Below are positions 42,923-51,669 of a stretch of 64,000 bases of DNA, one piece after another (positions within the stretch are counted from its first letter, which is position 1; every line of letters begins with the position of its first letter). The position numbers and the translations under genes were made by a program. Source of the stretch: an uncultured Oscillospiraceae bacterium (lineage in GTDB: Bacteria; Bacillota; Clostridia; Oscillospirales; Oscillospiraceae); NCBI GenBank assembly GCA_934573855.1, contig CAKTMF010000004.1, positions 1 through 64,000 of the forward strand, written 5' to 3'. Under the pieces are notes generated by a model, which had not been told where the DNA came from, made no database searches, and saw only the letters and a program-made list of their open reading frames with translations.

Positions 42923-44536
42923 ATGACAAAGTATATTTTTGTTACCGGCGGCGTCGTTTCCGGTCTTGGCAAGGGCATTACCGCGGCCTCTCTCGGCCGC
43001 CTGCTCAAGGAGCGCGGCTTCCGTGTCGCGGCCCAGAAGCTCGACCCCTACATAAACGTTGACCCCGGCACGATGAGTCCCTATCAGCACGGCGAGGTCT
43101 ATGTGACCGAGGACGGCGCGGAGACCGACCTTGACCTCGGCCACTATGAGCGCTTTATAGACGAGAACATCAACAAATACTCGAACCTCACCACCGGCAA
43201 GGTCTATTGGAACGTTCTGAACAAGGAGCGCCGCGGCGAATACCTCGGATCCACCGTGCAGGTCATCCCCCACATCACCAATGAGATAAAGGACTTTGTC
43301 TACCGCGTCGGCAAGACGACCGACGCCGACATCGTCATCACCGAAATCGGCGGCACCATCGGCGATATCGAGTCTCAGCCGTTTATCGAGGCCGTGCGTC
43401 AGATATCCCTCGAGGTGGGCCGTGAAAACAGTCTTTTCATCCATGTGACGCTCGTCCCGTTCCTTCGCGGCTCCGACGAGCATAAGACCAAGCCCACCCA
43501 GCACTCCGTCAAGGAGCTTCAGGGCATGGGCGTGAACCCGGATATAGTCGTTCTGCGCTGCGACGAGCCGCTCGAGCCGTCCGTTTTCAAGAAGATCGCG
43601 CTCTTCTGCAACGTCAAGGAGGACTGCGTGATCGAGAACATCACTCTCCCCTGCCTGTACGAGGCTCCGCTCATGCTGGAGAAGTCGAACTTCTCCTCCG
43701 TCGTACTCAGGGAGCTCGGGCTCAGCTCCGAGGCGGCGGATCTCGGCGAGTGGACGAGCCTCGTTGAGAAGATAAAGGGCTGCACCGGCAGCGTGAACAT
43801 AGCGCTGGTCGGAAAATACACCGCGCTCCACGATGCATATCTCTCCGTCGCGGAGGCGCTGCGCCATGCGGGCTATGCCCTCGGCTGCAATGTCAACATT
43901 CTCTGGACGGATTCCGAGGGGATAACGAGAGATAACGCGGACGAGATACTCCGTGAAGCGGACGGTATCATCGTCCCGGGCGGCTTCGGCGGGCGCGGCA
44001 TAGACGGCATGATCTGCGCGGCGAAGTATGCGAGGCTGCATGACATCCCCTATTTCGGCATATGCCTCGGCATGCAGATCGCGGTCATTGAGTTCGCGCG
44101 CAACGCCGCCGGTATCGCCGATGCGGATTCCGGAGAGTTCAATGAGCTGTGCCGGAACAAGGTCATCGACTTTATGCCCGGACAGAGCGACGAGATAGAA
44201 AAAGGCGGCACACTGCGTCTCGGCGCGTACCCCTGCGTCATCACGCCCGGCACAACGATGGAAAAATGCTACGGCGCGGGTCCCATTTCCGAACGCCACC
44301 GCCACCGCTATGAGTTCAACAACGACTACCGCGAGGCGCTCAGCTCCGCCGGACTTGTTATAAGCGGCCTTTCCCCCGACGGGAGACTTGTCGAGACCGT
44401 GGAGCTTTCGGATCGCCCGTTCTATGTCGGCGTACAGTACCATCCCGAGTTCAAGTCCCGTCCCAACAAGCCCCATCCGCTCTTCCTCGGCTTTGTCGGC
44501 GCGGCAAAAGAGCTTTCGGAAAAGAGCCGTGAATAA
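42923..44536 (+). CDS. pyrG: CTP synthase
   Basis: A 537-residue enzyme aminating UTP to CTP. Seen: GGVVSGLGKGITAASLG at the N-terminus, the UTP/Mg region DPGTMSPYQHGEVYVTEDG, and a GATase domain with FGICLGMQIA and the HPEF active-site His. GAGAGGAG lies 7 bases from the ATG at 42923, which I prefer over an ATG two codons earlier that is too close. No pyrG attenuator is seen; it is part of the pur-gua run. Confidence 0.96.
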   Translation: MTKYIFVTGGVVSGLGKGITAASLGRLLKERGFRVAAQKLDPYINVDPGTMSPYQHGEVYVTEDGAETDLDLGHYERFIDENINKYSNLTTGKVYWNVLNKERRGEYLGSTVQVIPHITNEIKDFVYRVGKTTDADIVITEIGGTIGDIESQPFIEAVRQISLEVGRENSLFIHVTLVPFLRGSDEHKTKPTQHSVKELQGMGVNPDIVVLRCDEPLEPSVFKKIALFCNVKEDCVIENITLPCLYEAPLMLEKSNFSSVVLRELGLSSEAADLGEWTSLVEKIKGCTGSVNIALVGKYTALHDAYLSVAEALRHAGYALGCNVNILWTDSEGITRDNADEILREADGIIVPGGFGGRGIDGMICAAKYARLHDIPYFGICLGMQIAVIEFARNAAGIADADSGEFNELCRNKVIDFMPGQSDEIEKGGTLRLGAYPCVITPGTTMEKCYGAGPISERHRHRYEFNNDYREALSSAGLVISGLSPDGRLVETVELSDRPFYVGVQYHPEFKSRPNKPHPLFLGFVGAAKELSEKSRE

Positions 44537-44541
44537 TACTC

Positions 44542-45258
44542 ATGAGAAAAAAAGATGACGTCCCTTCTTCCGTTTCCGTAGAATCGCCCATAAGAAAGGA
44601 CAGCAGGACTCTGATGTATCTGCTGCTGGCCGTGTCCGGCGGCGCGATGGACGCGCACTCGTACCTCAACCGCGGGCATGTCTTTGCAAACGCCCAGACG
44701 GGCAATCTCCTGCTCCTGGGTGTTTCGATATCGGACATGGATATGCGCTCAACGGTGCATTATCTCTTCCCCATACTCGCATTCGTGCTGGGGATAGCGC
44801 TGGCTGACCTGCTTTTATACATTTTAGCTGAGCGCTTTCGCACCGGAGAGAAGACGGTTTTGCTGCTCGAAACGCTCATCATGCTCTCCATCGCCTACAT
44901 TCCGCAGGACTGCAATTCGCTCGCGAATGCGCTGACGTCGTTTGCCTGCGGCATGCAGCTCGAGGCGTTCAGGGAGTTTGACGGGAGCGCCGTACCGACC
45001 ACGATGTGTATAGGAAATCTGCGCTGCGCGACCTCTTTCTTCATAAAATATCTGCAAATGCGGGACAGGTCGTTCCTTGCAAAGTCGGCTCTGTACGCAA
45101 TAGTTATTGCAGTTTTCGTCTGCGGTGCTATAATTGAGAGCAAGCTTATCAAACTCGCCGGGAACATGTCCATTCTGTTCTCCGCGGCGGTCCTGTTCGT
45201 CTGTCTGCTGATATCGGCGGCGGAGGACCGCCGGGACGACAGCGGCGGAATCAGTTGA
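44542..45258 (+). CDS. YoaK/DUF1275 family membrane protein
   Basis: A 238-residue integral membrane protein with about six hydrophobic segments. The family hallmark is near the N-terminus: SGGAMDAHSYLNRGHVFANAQTGN. The function of DUF1275 proteins is not established. It starts 5 bases after pyrG with only a weak ribosome binding site, so it is probably translated by coupling. It ends 14 bases before murT. Confidence 0.88.
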   Translation: MRKKDDVPSSVSVESPIRKDSRTLMYLLLAVSGGAMDAHSYLNRGHVFANAQTGNLLLLGVSISDMDMRSTVHYLFPILAFVLGIALADLLLYILAERFRTGEKTVLLLETLIMLSIAYIPQDCNSLANALTSFACGMQLEAFREFDGSAVPTTMCIGNLRCATSFFIKYLQMRDRSFLAKSALYAIVIAVFVCGAIIESKLIKLAGNMSILFSAAVLFVCLLISAAEDRRDDSGGIS

Positions 45259-45272
45259 GAGGAAGTGCTTTT

Positions 45273-46652
45273 TTGAGTTTCAGAGCTTTTCTTGCCTGTC
45301 TCGCGGGTAAGGTCCTGCGGTTCATGCTGCAGCTTTTCAATAAGGGCGGTACGTCCTTTCCGGGCAGAGTAGCGCTGCGTATCTGCCCCGATATACTCAG
45401 CCGCCTCGCCGCGGGCTACAAGATCGTCGCGGTGACGGGAACGAACGGAAAGACCACGACCTGCCGAATGCTCGAGACAGAGTTTCGCGAGGCGGGGTAT
45501 ACCGTGTTCACGAACCACTCAGGCGCAAATCTTCTGCACGGCATCACAACGGAATTTATCGCTCACTCAACGCTCAGCGGCAAGCCGGCGAGCGAGTGGG
45601 CGGTCGTCGAATGCGACGAGGCCGCCGCGGTGCGCGTGTTCAAGCAGATACAGCCGAGGATCGTTCTGGTCACGAATCTTTTCAGAGATCAGCTCGACCG
45701 CTACGGTGAGATAAGCCACGTCAGAAACTTCATAATAAACGGCCTCAAGGACGCGCCCGACGCGCTGCTGTGCCTAAACGCCGACGATCCGCTCACCTCC
45801 TCCATCGCAGAGCAGGTCGAAAACAAGGTCGTCTTTTACGGCTTTGAGAAAAGCGCCGCCTCCGCCGGAGCCGTGCCTCCCGAGCTTTCCGACGCCTCGC
45901 ACTGCATAAGGTGCAAGACCAAATATGAATACAGCTATATCACCTATGCCCATCTGGGCGGCTTTCGCTGCCCGAAGTGCGGCTACGCAAGGAAGTCTCC
46001 CTCCGTGCAGGTAAAGGATATCCTCAGTCAAAACGCCGACGGGAGCGAGATAATCCTCGCCGTCGACGGCAAGGACTACGTCGCCGAAATAAAGCTCCCG
46101 ACGATATACAACATATATAACGCCGCCGGGGCTGTCGCCGCGATGACCGCGGCCGGCGTAAAGGCAGAGGTCTCCGTACCCGCGATAGCAAAATTCCGCT
46201 GTGCCTTCGGCCGCATGGAGGATCTCACGGTCGGGGATACGCGCTGCAAAATGATCCTCGTGAAAAACCCCGCCGCCTTCAATCAGGCTCTCGAATACCT
46301 GCGCGGCGTCGACGGGCGTTTCTCCGCGGTCTTCGGTCTGAATGACTTTTACGCGGACGGAAGAGATATCTCGTGGATATGGGACATCAACATGGAGCTT
46401 CTTCACACGGTCGAGCGGCGGATAGACCGTATCATCGTTTTCGGCAGCCGCTACGCTGATATGGCGCTCCGGCTCAAGTACGCGGGGATAGCCGAGGACA
46501 AGCTCGTCCTCGTCAGCGGCTGCGACTGTAAAAAGGTCGAGGATCTGATAAGGGAAGCCGGCGGCAGCGTTTATATTCTCCCTACATACACCGCCATGCT
46601 TCAGCTGCGGCGTAAGCTGGTCAATGCCCGCGGCACACGCTTCTGGGGGTGA
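45273..46652 (+). CDS. murT: Lipid II isoglutaminyl synthase subunit MurT
   Basis: A Mur-ligase-like subunit of about 459 residues which, with GatD, amidates the D-Glu of lipid II. Seen: ATP loop VTGTNGKTTT (about 52), a four-Cys zinc ribbon inserted in the middle domain (CIRCKTKY and CPKCG), and a C-terminal DUF1727 domain. I favour the TTG at 45273, which has GAGAGGAAG at 8 bases; an earlier TTG at 45255 overlaps the previous gene. gatD follows after 3 bases. Confidence 0.94.
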   Translation: MSFRAFLACLAGKVLRFMLQLFNKGGTSFPGRVALRICPDILSRLAAGYKIVAVTGTNGKTTTCRMLETEFREAGYTVFTNHSGANLLHGITTEFIAHSTLSGKPASEWAVVECDEAAAVRVFKQIQPRIVLVTNLFRDQLDRYGEISHVRNFIINGLKDAPDALLCLNADDPLTSSIAEQVENKVVFYGFEKSAASAGAVPPELSDASHCIRCKTKYEYSYITYAHLGGFRCPKCGYARKSPSVQVKDILSQNADGSEIILAVDGKDYVAEIKLPTIYNIYNAAGAVAAMTAAGVKAEVSVPAIAKFRCAFGRMEDLTVGDTRCKMILVKNPAAFNQALEYLRGVDGRFSAVFGLNDFYADGRDISWIWDINMELLHTVERRIDRIIVFGSRYADMALRLKYAGIAEDKLVLVSGCDCKKVEDLIREAGGSVYILPTYTAMLQLRRKLVNARGTRFWG

Positions 46653-46655
46653 ACC

Positions 46656-47399
46656 ATGAAACTTCGTATCTGTCATATGTATCCCGACGTCCTCAACCTG
46701 TACGGCGACAGGGGGAACGTGATCTGCATGAAGCAGCGGCTCGAAAAACGCGGTATCGACGCGGAGATAACTGAGCTTCCCGTCGGTGAACGCGCCGGGA
46801 TCGCGGAGAGCGACCTTTTGTTTATAGGCGGCGGGCAGGACTTTGAGCAGGAAATACTCCTCTCTGACCTCTCCGGAGAAAAGACCGCGAGCCTGAAGGC
46901 CGCGATTGAGGACGGCGTGCCTGTGCTTGCCATCTGCGGCGGCTATCAAATGCTGGGCCACTACTACGAAACGCATACCGGCGCGAAGTACAGCTTCACT
47001 GGGCTTGTCGATCTCTATACCGTAGGCGACGCAAAGCGTATGGTCGGAGACATCATGTTCGTCTGCGGCAGGGACTGCGGCGGAAGCACCCTCGTCGGCT
47101 TTGAGAATCACAGCGGCAAGACCTATCTCGGCAGCGGCCTCTCCCCTCTCGGACGCGTCGTTTCCGGTTACGGCAACAACGGAACGGACGGGACCGAGGG
47201 CGTGAGATACAAAAACGTTTTCGGCAGCTACTGCCACGGTCCCATGCTCCCGAAGAACCCGGAATTCTGCGACTATCTCCTCGCCTGCGCGCTCGAGCGG
47301 AAATACGGCCGCGCCGAGCTTGCTCCTTTGGACGATTCCATCGAGCTTATCGCCCACAACGAGATCGTGCGCAGACTTTCTAAGCACAAAGGCAAATGA
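46656..47399 (+). CDS. gatD: Lipid II isoglutaminyl synthase amidotransferase subunit GatD
   Basis: A 247-residue CobB/CobQ-like glutamine amidotransferase that supplies ammonia to MurT. The nucleophile Cys is in LAICGGYQMLG (about 94) and the catalytic His in SYCHGPMLPKNP. A strong terminator follows, ending the run that began at purA. Confidence 0.95.
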   Translation: MKLRICHMYPDVLNLYGDRGNVICMKQRLEKRGIDAEITELPVGERAGIAESDLLFIGGGQDFEQEILLSDLSGEKTASLKAAIEDGVPVLAICGGYQMLGHYYETHTGAKYSFTGLVDLYTVGDAKRMVGDIMFVCGRDCGGSTLVGFENHSGKTYLGSGLSPLGRVVSGYGNNGTDGTEGVRYKNVFGSYCHGPMLPKNPEFCDYLLACALERKYGRAELAPLDDSIELIAHNEIVRRLSKHKGK

Positions 47400-47410
47400 A
47401 CGGTATGATC

Positions 47411-47446
47411 ACCGCCCCGGACGTGATGTCCGGGGCGGTGTTTTTT
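47411..47446 (+). terminator. Terminator of the purA-gatD run
   Basis: ACCGCCCCGGAC pairs with GTCCGGGGCGGT over a five-base loop, followed by GTTTTTT. Confidence 0.9.
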
Positions 47447-47458
47447 GTGGAAACGCTC

Positions 47459-47495
47459 TTTTGTCTGCCCTTTTGCAAAAGCCTGAGAGACAAAA
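47459..47495. repeat. Inverted repeat TTTTGTCT/AGACAAAA
   Basis: Eight-base arms with an inner CTTTTGCAAAAG palindrome lie just downstream of the gatD terminator. It may be a second terminator or a protein site; no assignment made. Confidence 0.4.
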
Positions 47496-47528
47496 AATGT
47501 TAATTATTCACAAAATAGCAGCTCACCA

Positions 47529-47557
47529 TTGACTACCTACCGTTAGGTAATTATAAT
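47529..47557 (+). promoter_or_regulatory. Promoter with palindromic operator, envelope trio
   Basis: TTGACT (47529-47534), 17 bases, TATAAT (47552-47557). Between the hexamers lies TACCTA-CCGT-TAGGTA (47534-47549), a perfect 6-bp inverted repeat placed where a bound repressor would block RNA polymerase. The form resembles TetR-type operators; the regulator is not in the window. Confidence 0.75.
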
Positions 47558-47590
47558 GTGCCTGTGATTTTTCACGGAAAGAGGCTCACA

Positions 47591-47986
47591 ATGGACTCCA
47601 AGTATCTTGTAGGAACGGTAACAGGAATAGCTGCGCTGCTTATCGCGGCGCTCGTGTTCTCCCTGCTCGTCTGCCGGCAGGAGAGCTTTTTGGGCAGCAG
47701 CTTCAAGGACATGGACGCGTATGAACTGGATATCCGGCGCATGAGCGGGACGGACAGTCACATGATGGAGCTTGAGGCGGGCGACACGCTCCGTGTTGAT
47801 TTCCATACGGAAAGCGGCGCGATGCGTCTCGAGATCAAAGCGCCTGACGGGACGGCCGTGTATTCCGGCACAGGAAAGGACGCCTCCGCGTTTACCGTAA
47901 ACATCTCGGAGGGCGGGATATATACCATCGAGCTGACGGCCCGCCGTGCGGAAGGGACCATAAATATCCGCGCGGAAAGGCACTGA
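47591..47986 (+). CDS. Small membrane-anchored extracytoplasmic protein
   Basis: A 131-residue protein I do not recognise. It has one N-terminal transmembrane segment (about 7-28) and a C-terminal domain of alternating beta-like stretches (GDTLRVDFHTESGAMRLEIK, FTVNISEGGIYTIELTA), suggestive of a small beta-sandwich outside the cell. ATG follows AAAGAGG. It is the first of three envelope genes behind the palindromic promoter. Confidence 0.75.
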   Translation: MDSKYLVGTVTGIAALLIAALVFSLLVCRQESFLGSSFKDMDAYELDIRRMSGTDSHMMELEAGDTLRVDFHTESGAMRLEIKAPDGTAVYSGTGKDASAFTVNISEGGIYTIELTARRAEGTINIRAERH

Positions 47987-48040
47987 CGCGAACCGACTGA
48001 CGAAGAAATAGATGATCAAACGATTTGGAGGAAAAACACG

Positions 48041-48538
48041 ATGAGCAAACGCGCACGTCAATACATCGGCATTTTTGCGGCGGTCGCCGCCTACTACATC
48101 GTCCACGAGGGCGCGCACTTTCTTTACGCGCTCTTCTCAGGCAGCTTCCGGCGGATAAACTTCATGGGTCTTGGCGTACAGATAGACGTTTATGCCGAAC
48201 GCATGACGGACGCCCAGCTCGGCGTTTTCTGTCTCGTGGGCGCGCTGGCCACGCTCGCCGCCGCGTACATACTCACGGCCTTCGCCGGGAGGATCTGCGA
48301 AAAGGAAAGTAAGCTGCTGCTCGCGGTGATGTATTACATCACCATCGCCATGCTCCTGCTCGACCCCGTGTACCTGAGTCTTCTGTGCAGCCTTTTCGGC
48401 GGCGGGGATATGAACGGGATCTCCCTTCTACTGCCCGAATGGGCGGCGAGAGGCATATTCGGAGTGCTGCTGATAGTGAACGGAATTCTTTTCTGGAAGC
48501 ATATCCTGCCGGTCTACAGCAGGTCGTTTGCCGAATAA
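48041..48538 (+). CDS. Small HExxH membrane protein (M50-like)
   Basis: A 165-residue protein with four to five hydrophobic segments and HEGAH (about 22-26) inside the first one. An HExxH in a transmembrane helix is the mark of site-2/M50-type intramembrane metalloproteases. A later LLDPVYLS could be the third ligand region, but the protein is short and lacks a clear NPDG motif. It may be a minimal S2P-like enzyme or a non-peptidase relative. GGAGG precedes the ATG. Neighbours are the small anchored protein and a PAP2 phosphatase. Confidence 0.65.
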   Translation: MSKRARQYIGIFAAVAAYYIVHEGAHFLYALFSGSFRRINFMGLGVQIDVYAERMTDAQLGVFCLVGALATLAAAYILTAFAGRICEKESKLLLAVMYYITIAMLLLDPVYLSLLCSLFGGGDMNGISLLLPEWAARGIFGVLLIVNGILFWKHILPVYSRSFAE

Positions 48539-48578
48539 ACCGTTTTGATTTTCTGCACTTTATCTCGAAAGGAAACAA

Positions 48579-49226
48579 ATGGAAAAAAGAAAAATCCATG
48601 CAATATTGTCGCTCATGTTTGCGGCCGCGTTTGCGATGTGGACGGCCGCGGTCAAATGTGTCGACGTGCAGGCCATAGGGCCGAACGGCTCCTCCGTCGG
48701 CCTTGCGGCTATCAACGCCGCCGTACACGAGCTTACGGGGGTTCATATGGCGCTCTACACCGTGACTGACTGGCTCGGACTTATTCCCGTCGGTACGGGG
48801 CTTTGCTTCGCTCTGCTGGGCGCGGCACAGCTCGTCAGAAGGAAAAGTCTCCTTAAGGTCGACGGGAGCATTCTTGCCCTGGGCGTTTTTTACATTTCTG
48901 TGCTGGCCGCGTACCTTATTTTTGAAGAGGTCGTCGTAAATTACCGTCCCGTGCTGATAGACGGAAAGCTCGAGGCCTCCTACCCCTCGTCGACCACCGT
49001 GCTTACTCTGTGCGTAATGCCCACGGCCATGCTCCAGCTGAGCGGCCGGGTCAGGGACCGCGCGGTCCGAAGAGCCGCACTCACGCTCATCGCGCTATTT
49101 ACCGTGCTTATGGTCGCAGGCAGGCTCGTCTCCGGCGTCCATTGGCTGAGCGACATCATCGGAGGCATACTGCTCAGCGGCGGCCTTGTGTCGCTGTACG
49201 CATTCGCGTATTACTCGTTTGAATAG
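48579..49226 (+). CDS. PAP2-family membrane phosphatase
   Basis: A 215-residue membrane protein with about six hydrophobic segments and phosphatidic-acid-phosphatase motifs: NYRP (motif 1 remnant), YPSSTTV (motif 2, PSxH-like but with T for H) and GVHWLSDIIGG (motif 3, catalytic His and Asp). PAP2 enzymes dephosphorylate lipid phosphates such as undecaprenyl pyrophosphate. Substrate unknown; PSST in place of PSGH may affect activity. AAAGGAAAC lies before the ATG. Confidence 0.8.
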   Translation: MEKRKIHAILSLMFAAAFAMWTAAVKCVDVQAIGPNGSSVGLAAINAAVHELTGVHMALYTVTDWLGLIPVGTGLCFALLGAAQLVRRKSLLKVDGSILALGVFYISVLAAYLIFEEVVVNYRPVLIDGKLEASYPSSTTVLTLCVMPTAMLQLSGRVRDRAVRRAALTLIALFTVLMVAGRLVSGVHWLSDIIGGILLSGGLVSLYAFAYYSFE

Positions 49227-49239
49227 TCTTTGTCCATGG

Positions 49240-49265
49240 CGCTGCCGCTTTTCTTTTCGGCAGCG
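49240..49265 (+). terminator. Hairpin after the PAP2 gene
   Basis: CGCTGCCG and CGGCAGCG pair over a CTTTTCTTTT loop. A clear T-run after the stem is missing. A TATAAT at 49272-49277 just beyond may be the -10 of the response-regulator gene. Confidence 0.45.
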
Positions 49266-49309
49266 TCGTGTTATAATCATTGTAGTACATTATGGTAAGG
49301 AGGTGCCGT

Positions 49310-49987
49310 ATGCCGCTGAGACTGCTGCTGTTAGAGGATGACAGCGCCCTTGGCGAGGGGATAGCTCTCGCGCTGAGGGGCGGCGAGATGGACGTGACCC
49401 TCTGCCGCACCGTATCCGACGCGAGACAGGAGCTTGCGCGGGCCGTATTTGACCTCCTTATACTTGACGTCAATCTGCCGGACGGAAGCGGTCTCGACCT
49501 GCTGCGCGAGGTACGCATGGCAAGCGCCGTCCCCGTCATTCTCCTTACCGCGAACGACATGGAGACAGACATCGTTGGCGGACTTGAATCCGGCGCCGAC
49601 GACTACATCACAAAGCCCTTTTCTCTTGCCGTGCTGAGAGCAAGGGTGAACGCCCAGCTCAGGCGGACGGCGACGCCCTCGGGCATGGTCGAGCTGGAGC
49701 CGTTTTCTTTCGATTTTGACCGCATGGAATTTCGCAAGGCCGGCCGTCTCATCGAGCTGAGCAAGACCGAGCAGAAGCTCCTTCGCGTGCTTGTTGAAAA
49801 TCGCGGACGCACTCTGTCCCGTTCCATGCTGGTCGACCGGGTGTGGACCGACGGCGCTGAATATGTGGACGAGAACGCTCTTTCCGTCACGGTAAAGAGG
49901 CTGCGGGACAAGCTGGAGGATGTCCCCTCAAAGCCCCGTTATCTCAAAACCGTGTACGGTATCGGCTACACATGGGCGGTGAAGTAG
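49310..49987 (+). CDS. OmpR/PhoB-type response regulator
   Basis: A 225-residue regulator. The receiver domain has the acidic pair EDD, phospho-Asp in LILDVNLPDGSG (about 50) and Lys in YITKPF. The C-terminal winged helix has YVDENALSVTVKRLRDKL and ends in GIGYTWAVK. ATG at 49310 follows AAGGAGG. It sits directly before its histidine kinase, then an ABC exporter, a common module for sensing cell-wall-active peptides. Confidence 0.94.
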   Translation: MPLRLLLLEDDSALGEGIALALRGGEMDVTLCRTVSDARQELARAVFDLLILDVNLPDGSGLDLLREVRMASAVPVILLTANDMETDIVGGLESGADDYITKPFSLAVLRARVNAQLRRTATPSGMVELEPFSFDFDRMEFRKAGRLIELSKTEQKLLRVLVENRGRTLSRSMLVDRVWTDGAEYVDENALSVTVKRLRDKLEDVPSKPRYLKTVYGIGYTWAVK

Positions 49988-50890
49988 ATGAACGTGGGGT
50001 ATCTGATCGCCGCCGTCTCGCTCATCACCGCGGCGGCCGTTATCGCCGCAGAACGGGGCAAGTCCGCGCGGCTCCTGCGGCGGATGGACAAAATGCTCGA
50101 GCAGGCCATGACGCAGGGCTTCACGGAGCAGGACTATGACGAGAGCATGCTCTCGTCCGTCGAGACAAAGCTTGCTCGCTATCTCGCCTCTTCCTCCGTT
50201 TCCGCAAGAAATCTGCAGGAGGAAAAGGACAAGATCAAGACGCTCGTTGCGGATATTTCGCACCAGACAAAGACCCCGCTCGCAAACATACTGCTGTATA
50301 CCCAGCTCCTCGCCGAAAAGCCGCTCGACGGCGAGAGCCGCGAGTGCGTCGAAAGGCTCGAGGGGCAGGCCGAAAAGCTCCGCTCGCTCATAGAGGCGCT
50401 GGTAAAGACCTCTCGGCTCGAGAGCGGCGTCCTCGCGCTGCAGCCGAGGCCATCGCCCCTTGCGCCAATGCTTCGGGAGACTGTCGCGCAGTTCGCGCCG
50501 GCGGCAGAGGAAAAAGGCATATCCCTGACGCTCGCCTCGTCTGACGGAGACGGCACGTTCGACCCGAAATGGACGGCGGAGGCCGTGTGCAACCTTATCG
50601 ACAACGCCGTAAAATACACGCCCCCCGGCGGGGGCGTCACTGTGAACACACGCTGCTACGAGATGTTCTGCCGTGTTGACGTTTCGGATACCGGCCCCGG
50701 GATCCCGGAGACAGAGCAGGCCAAAATATTCCGGCGCTTTTACCGCCGAAGTGGAAACAGCCAGATACAGGGTGTCGGTATCGGTCTGTACCTCGCCCGG
50801 CAGATCGCCGAGAGGCAGGGCGGCTATATAAAACTCAGCTCCCGCGCCGGAGAGGGCAGCACCTTTTCACTCTATCTGCCGAGGAATTGA
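49988..50890 (+). CDS. Sensor histidine kinase
   Basis: A 300-residue kinase with one N-terminal transmembrane segment (about 4-22) and almost no extracytoplasmic domain. Then come DHp DISHQTKTPLANI (phospho-His about 93), N-box NLIDNAVKYT, G1 DTGPGIPE and G2 GVGIGLYLAR. With no sensory domain it may sense through a membrane partner, plausibly the ABC permease, as BceS-type kinases do. It follows the regulator directly. Confidence 0.93.
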   Translation: MNVGYLIAAVSLITAAAVIAAERGKSARLLRRMDKMLEQAMTQGFTEQDYDESMLSSVETKLARYLASSSVSARNLQEEKDKIKTLVADISHQTKTPLANILLYTQLLAEKPLDGESRECVERLEGQAEKLRSLIEALVKTSRLESGVLALQPRPSPLAPMLRETVAQFAPAAEEKGISLTLASSDGDGTFDPKWTAEAVCNLIDNAVKYTPPGGGVTVNTRCYEMFCRVDVSDTGPGIPETEQAKIFRRFYRRSGNSQIQGVGIGLYLARQIAERQGGYIKLSSRAGEGSTFSLYLPRN

Positions 50891-50992
50891 AATCTTTCAG
50901 GACCGTTAGATTTCAGAAAGAAAACAGAAAGATTCCTGTGCTAAAGTCTGTATCGTCGAAAGGCAATACAGACTTTTTTGGAGGCGTTTATA
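50891..50992 (+). promoter_or_regulatory. Leader of the ABC exporter with terminator hairpin
   Basis: An 8-bp inverted repeat AATCTTTC/GAAAGATT (50891-50898 and 50927-50934) is followed by AAAGTCTGTAT/ATACAGACTTT (50943-50974), a strong stem with a TTTTTT tail. GGAGG of the ATPase gene begins at about 50980. This is either the end of the kinase transcript or an attenuator for the exporter. No consensus promoter is seen after it. Confidence 0.6.
50943..50979 (+). terminator. Intrinsic terminator between kinase and ABC ATPase
   Basis: An 11-bp stem AAAGTCTGTAT/ATACAGACTTT over a 12-base loop, running straight into TTTTTT and then the GGAGG of the next gene. Confidence 0.75.
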
Positions 50993-51664
50993 ATGACGAT
51001 TTTGGAAACAAAGGACCTGAGAAAGATCTACGGCTCCGGAGACACGGAGGTGCGCGCGCTCGACGGCGTGGATCTCACGGTCGAGGCCGGGGAGTTCGTG
51101 GCGATAGTCGGCACCTCCGGCTCCGGCAAATCCACGCTGCTGCACATGCTGGGCGGTCTTGACAGGCCCACCGGCGGCAGCGTCACGGTGGACGGAAAGG
51201 ATATCTTTTCGCTCTCCGACGAGGCGCTGACCATATTCCGCCGCAGGAAGATAGGCTTCGTTTTTCAGAATTACAACCTTGTTCCTGTGCTGAACGTATA
51301 TGAGAACATCGTGCTTCCGATACAGCTTGACGGCGGGGAGCCTGAGCCGGCCTACATTGAGAGCATTGTCGAGACTCTCGGCCTTGAAAAAAAGCTCCAG
51401 AACCTGCCGAACAATCTCTCCGGCGGACAGCAGCAGCGTGTGGCCATCGCCCGCGCGCTCGCCGCGAAGCCCGCGATCATTCTCGCCGACGAGCCTACGG
51501 GAAACCTTGACAGCCGCACGAGTCAGGATGTTATGAGCCTCCTGAAGGTGACGAGCGAAAAATTCAGTCAGACCATTGTGATGATAACCCACAACGAGGA
51601 GATAGCCCAGATGGCGGACCGCATTATACGCATTGAGGACGGCCGTATCGTGGAGCGGAGGTGA
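50993..51664 (+). CDS. ABC transporter ATPase (MacB/LolD type)
   Basis: A 223-residue ATPase. Seen: Walker A GTSGSGKSTLLHMLGG, Q-loop region FVFQNYNLVPVL, signature LSGGQQQRVAIARAL, Walker B IILADEPTGNLD. The layout is that of the type VII exporter/mechanotransmission family. ATG at 50993 follows GGAGG. GTGA at the stop overlaps the permease gene's upstream start. Confidence 0.95.
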   Translation: MTILETKDLRKIYGSGDTEVRALDGVDLTVEAGEFVAIVGTSGSGKSTLLHMLGGLDRPTGGSVTVDGKDIFSLSDEALTIFRRRKIGFVFQNYNLVPVLNVYENIVLPIQLDGGEPEPAYIESIVETLGLEKKLQNLPNNLSGGQQQRVAIARALAAKPAIILADEPTGNLDSRTSQDVMSLLKVTSEKFSQTIVMITHNEEIAQMADRIIRIEDGRIVERR

Positions 51665-51669
51665 GCGTC

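Noticed and set aside
42848..44476. 542-codon minus-strand frame opposite pyrG
   Set aside because: Shadow frame; pyrG is complete and unmistakable.
45774..47387. 537-codon minus-strand frame opposite murT and gatD
   Set aside because: Shadow frame across two genes.
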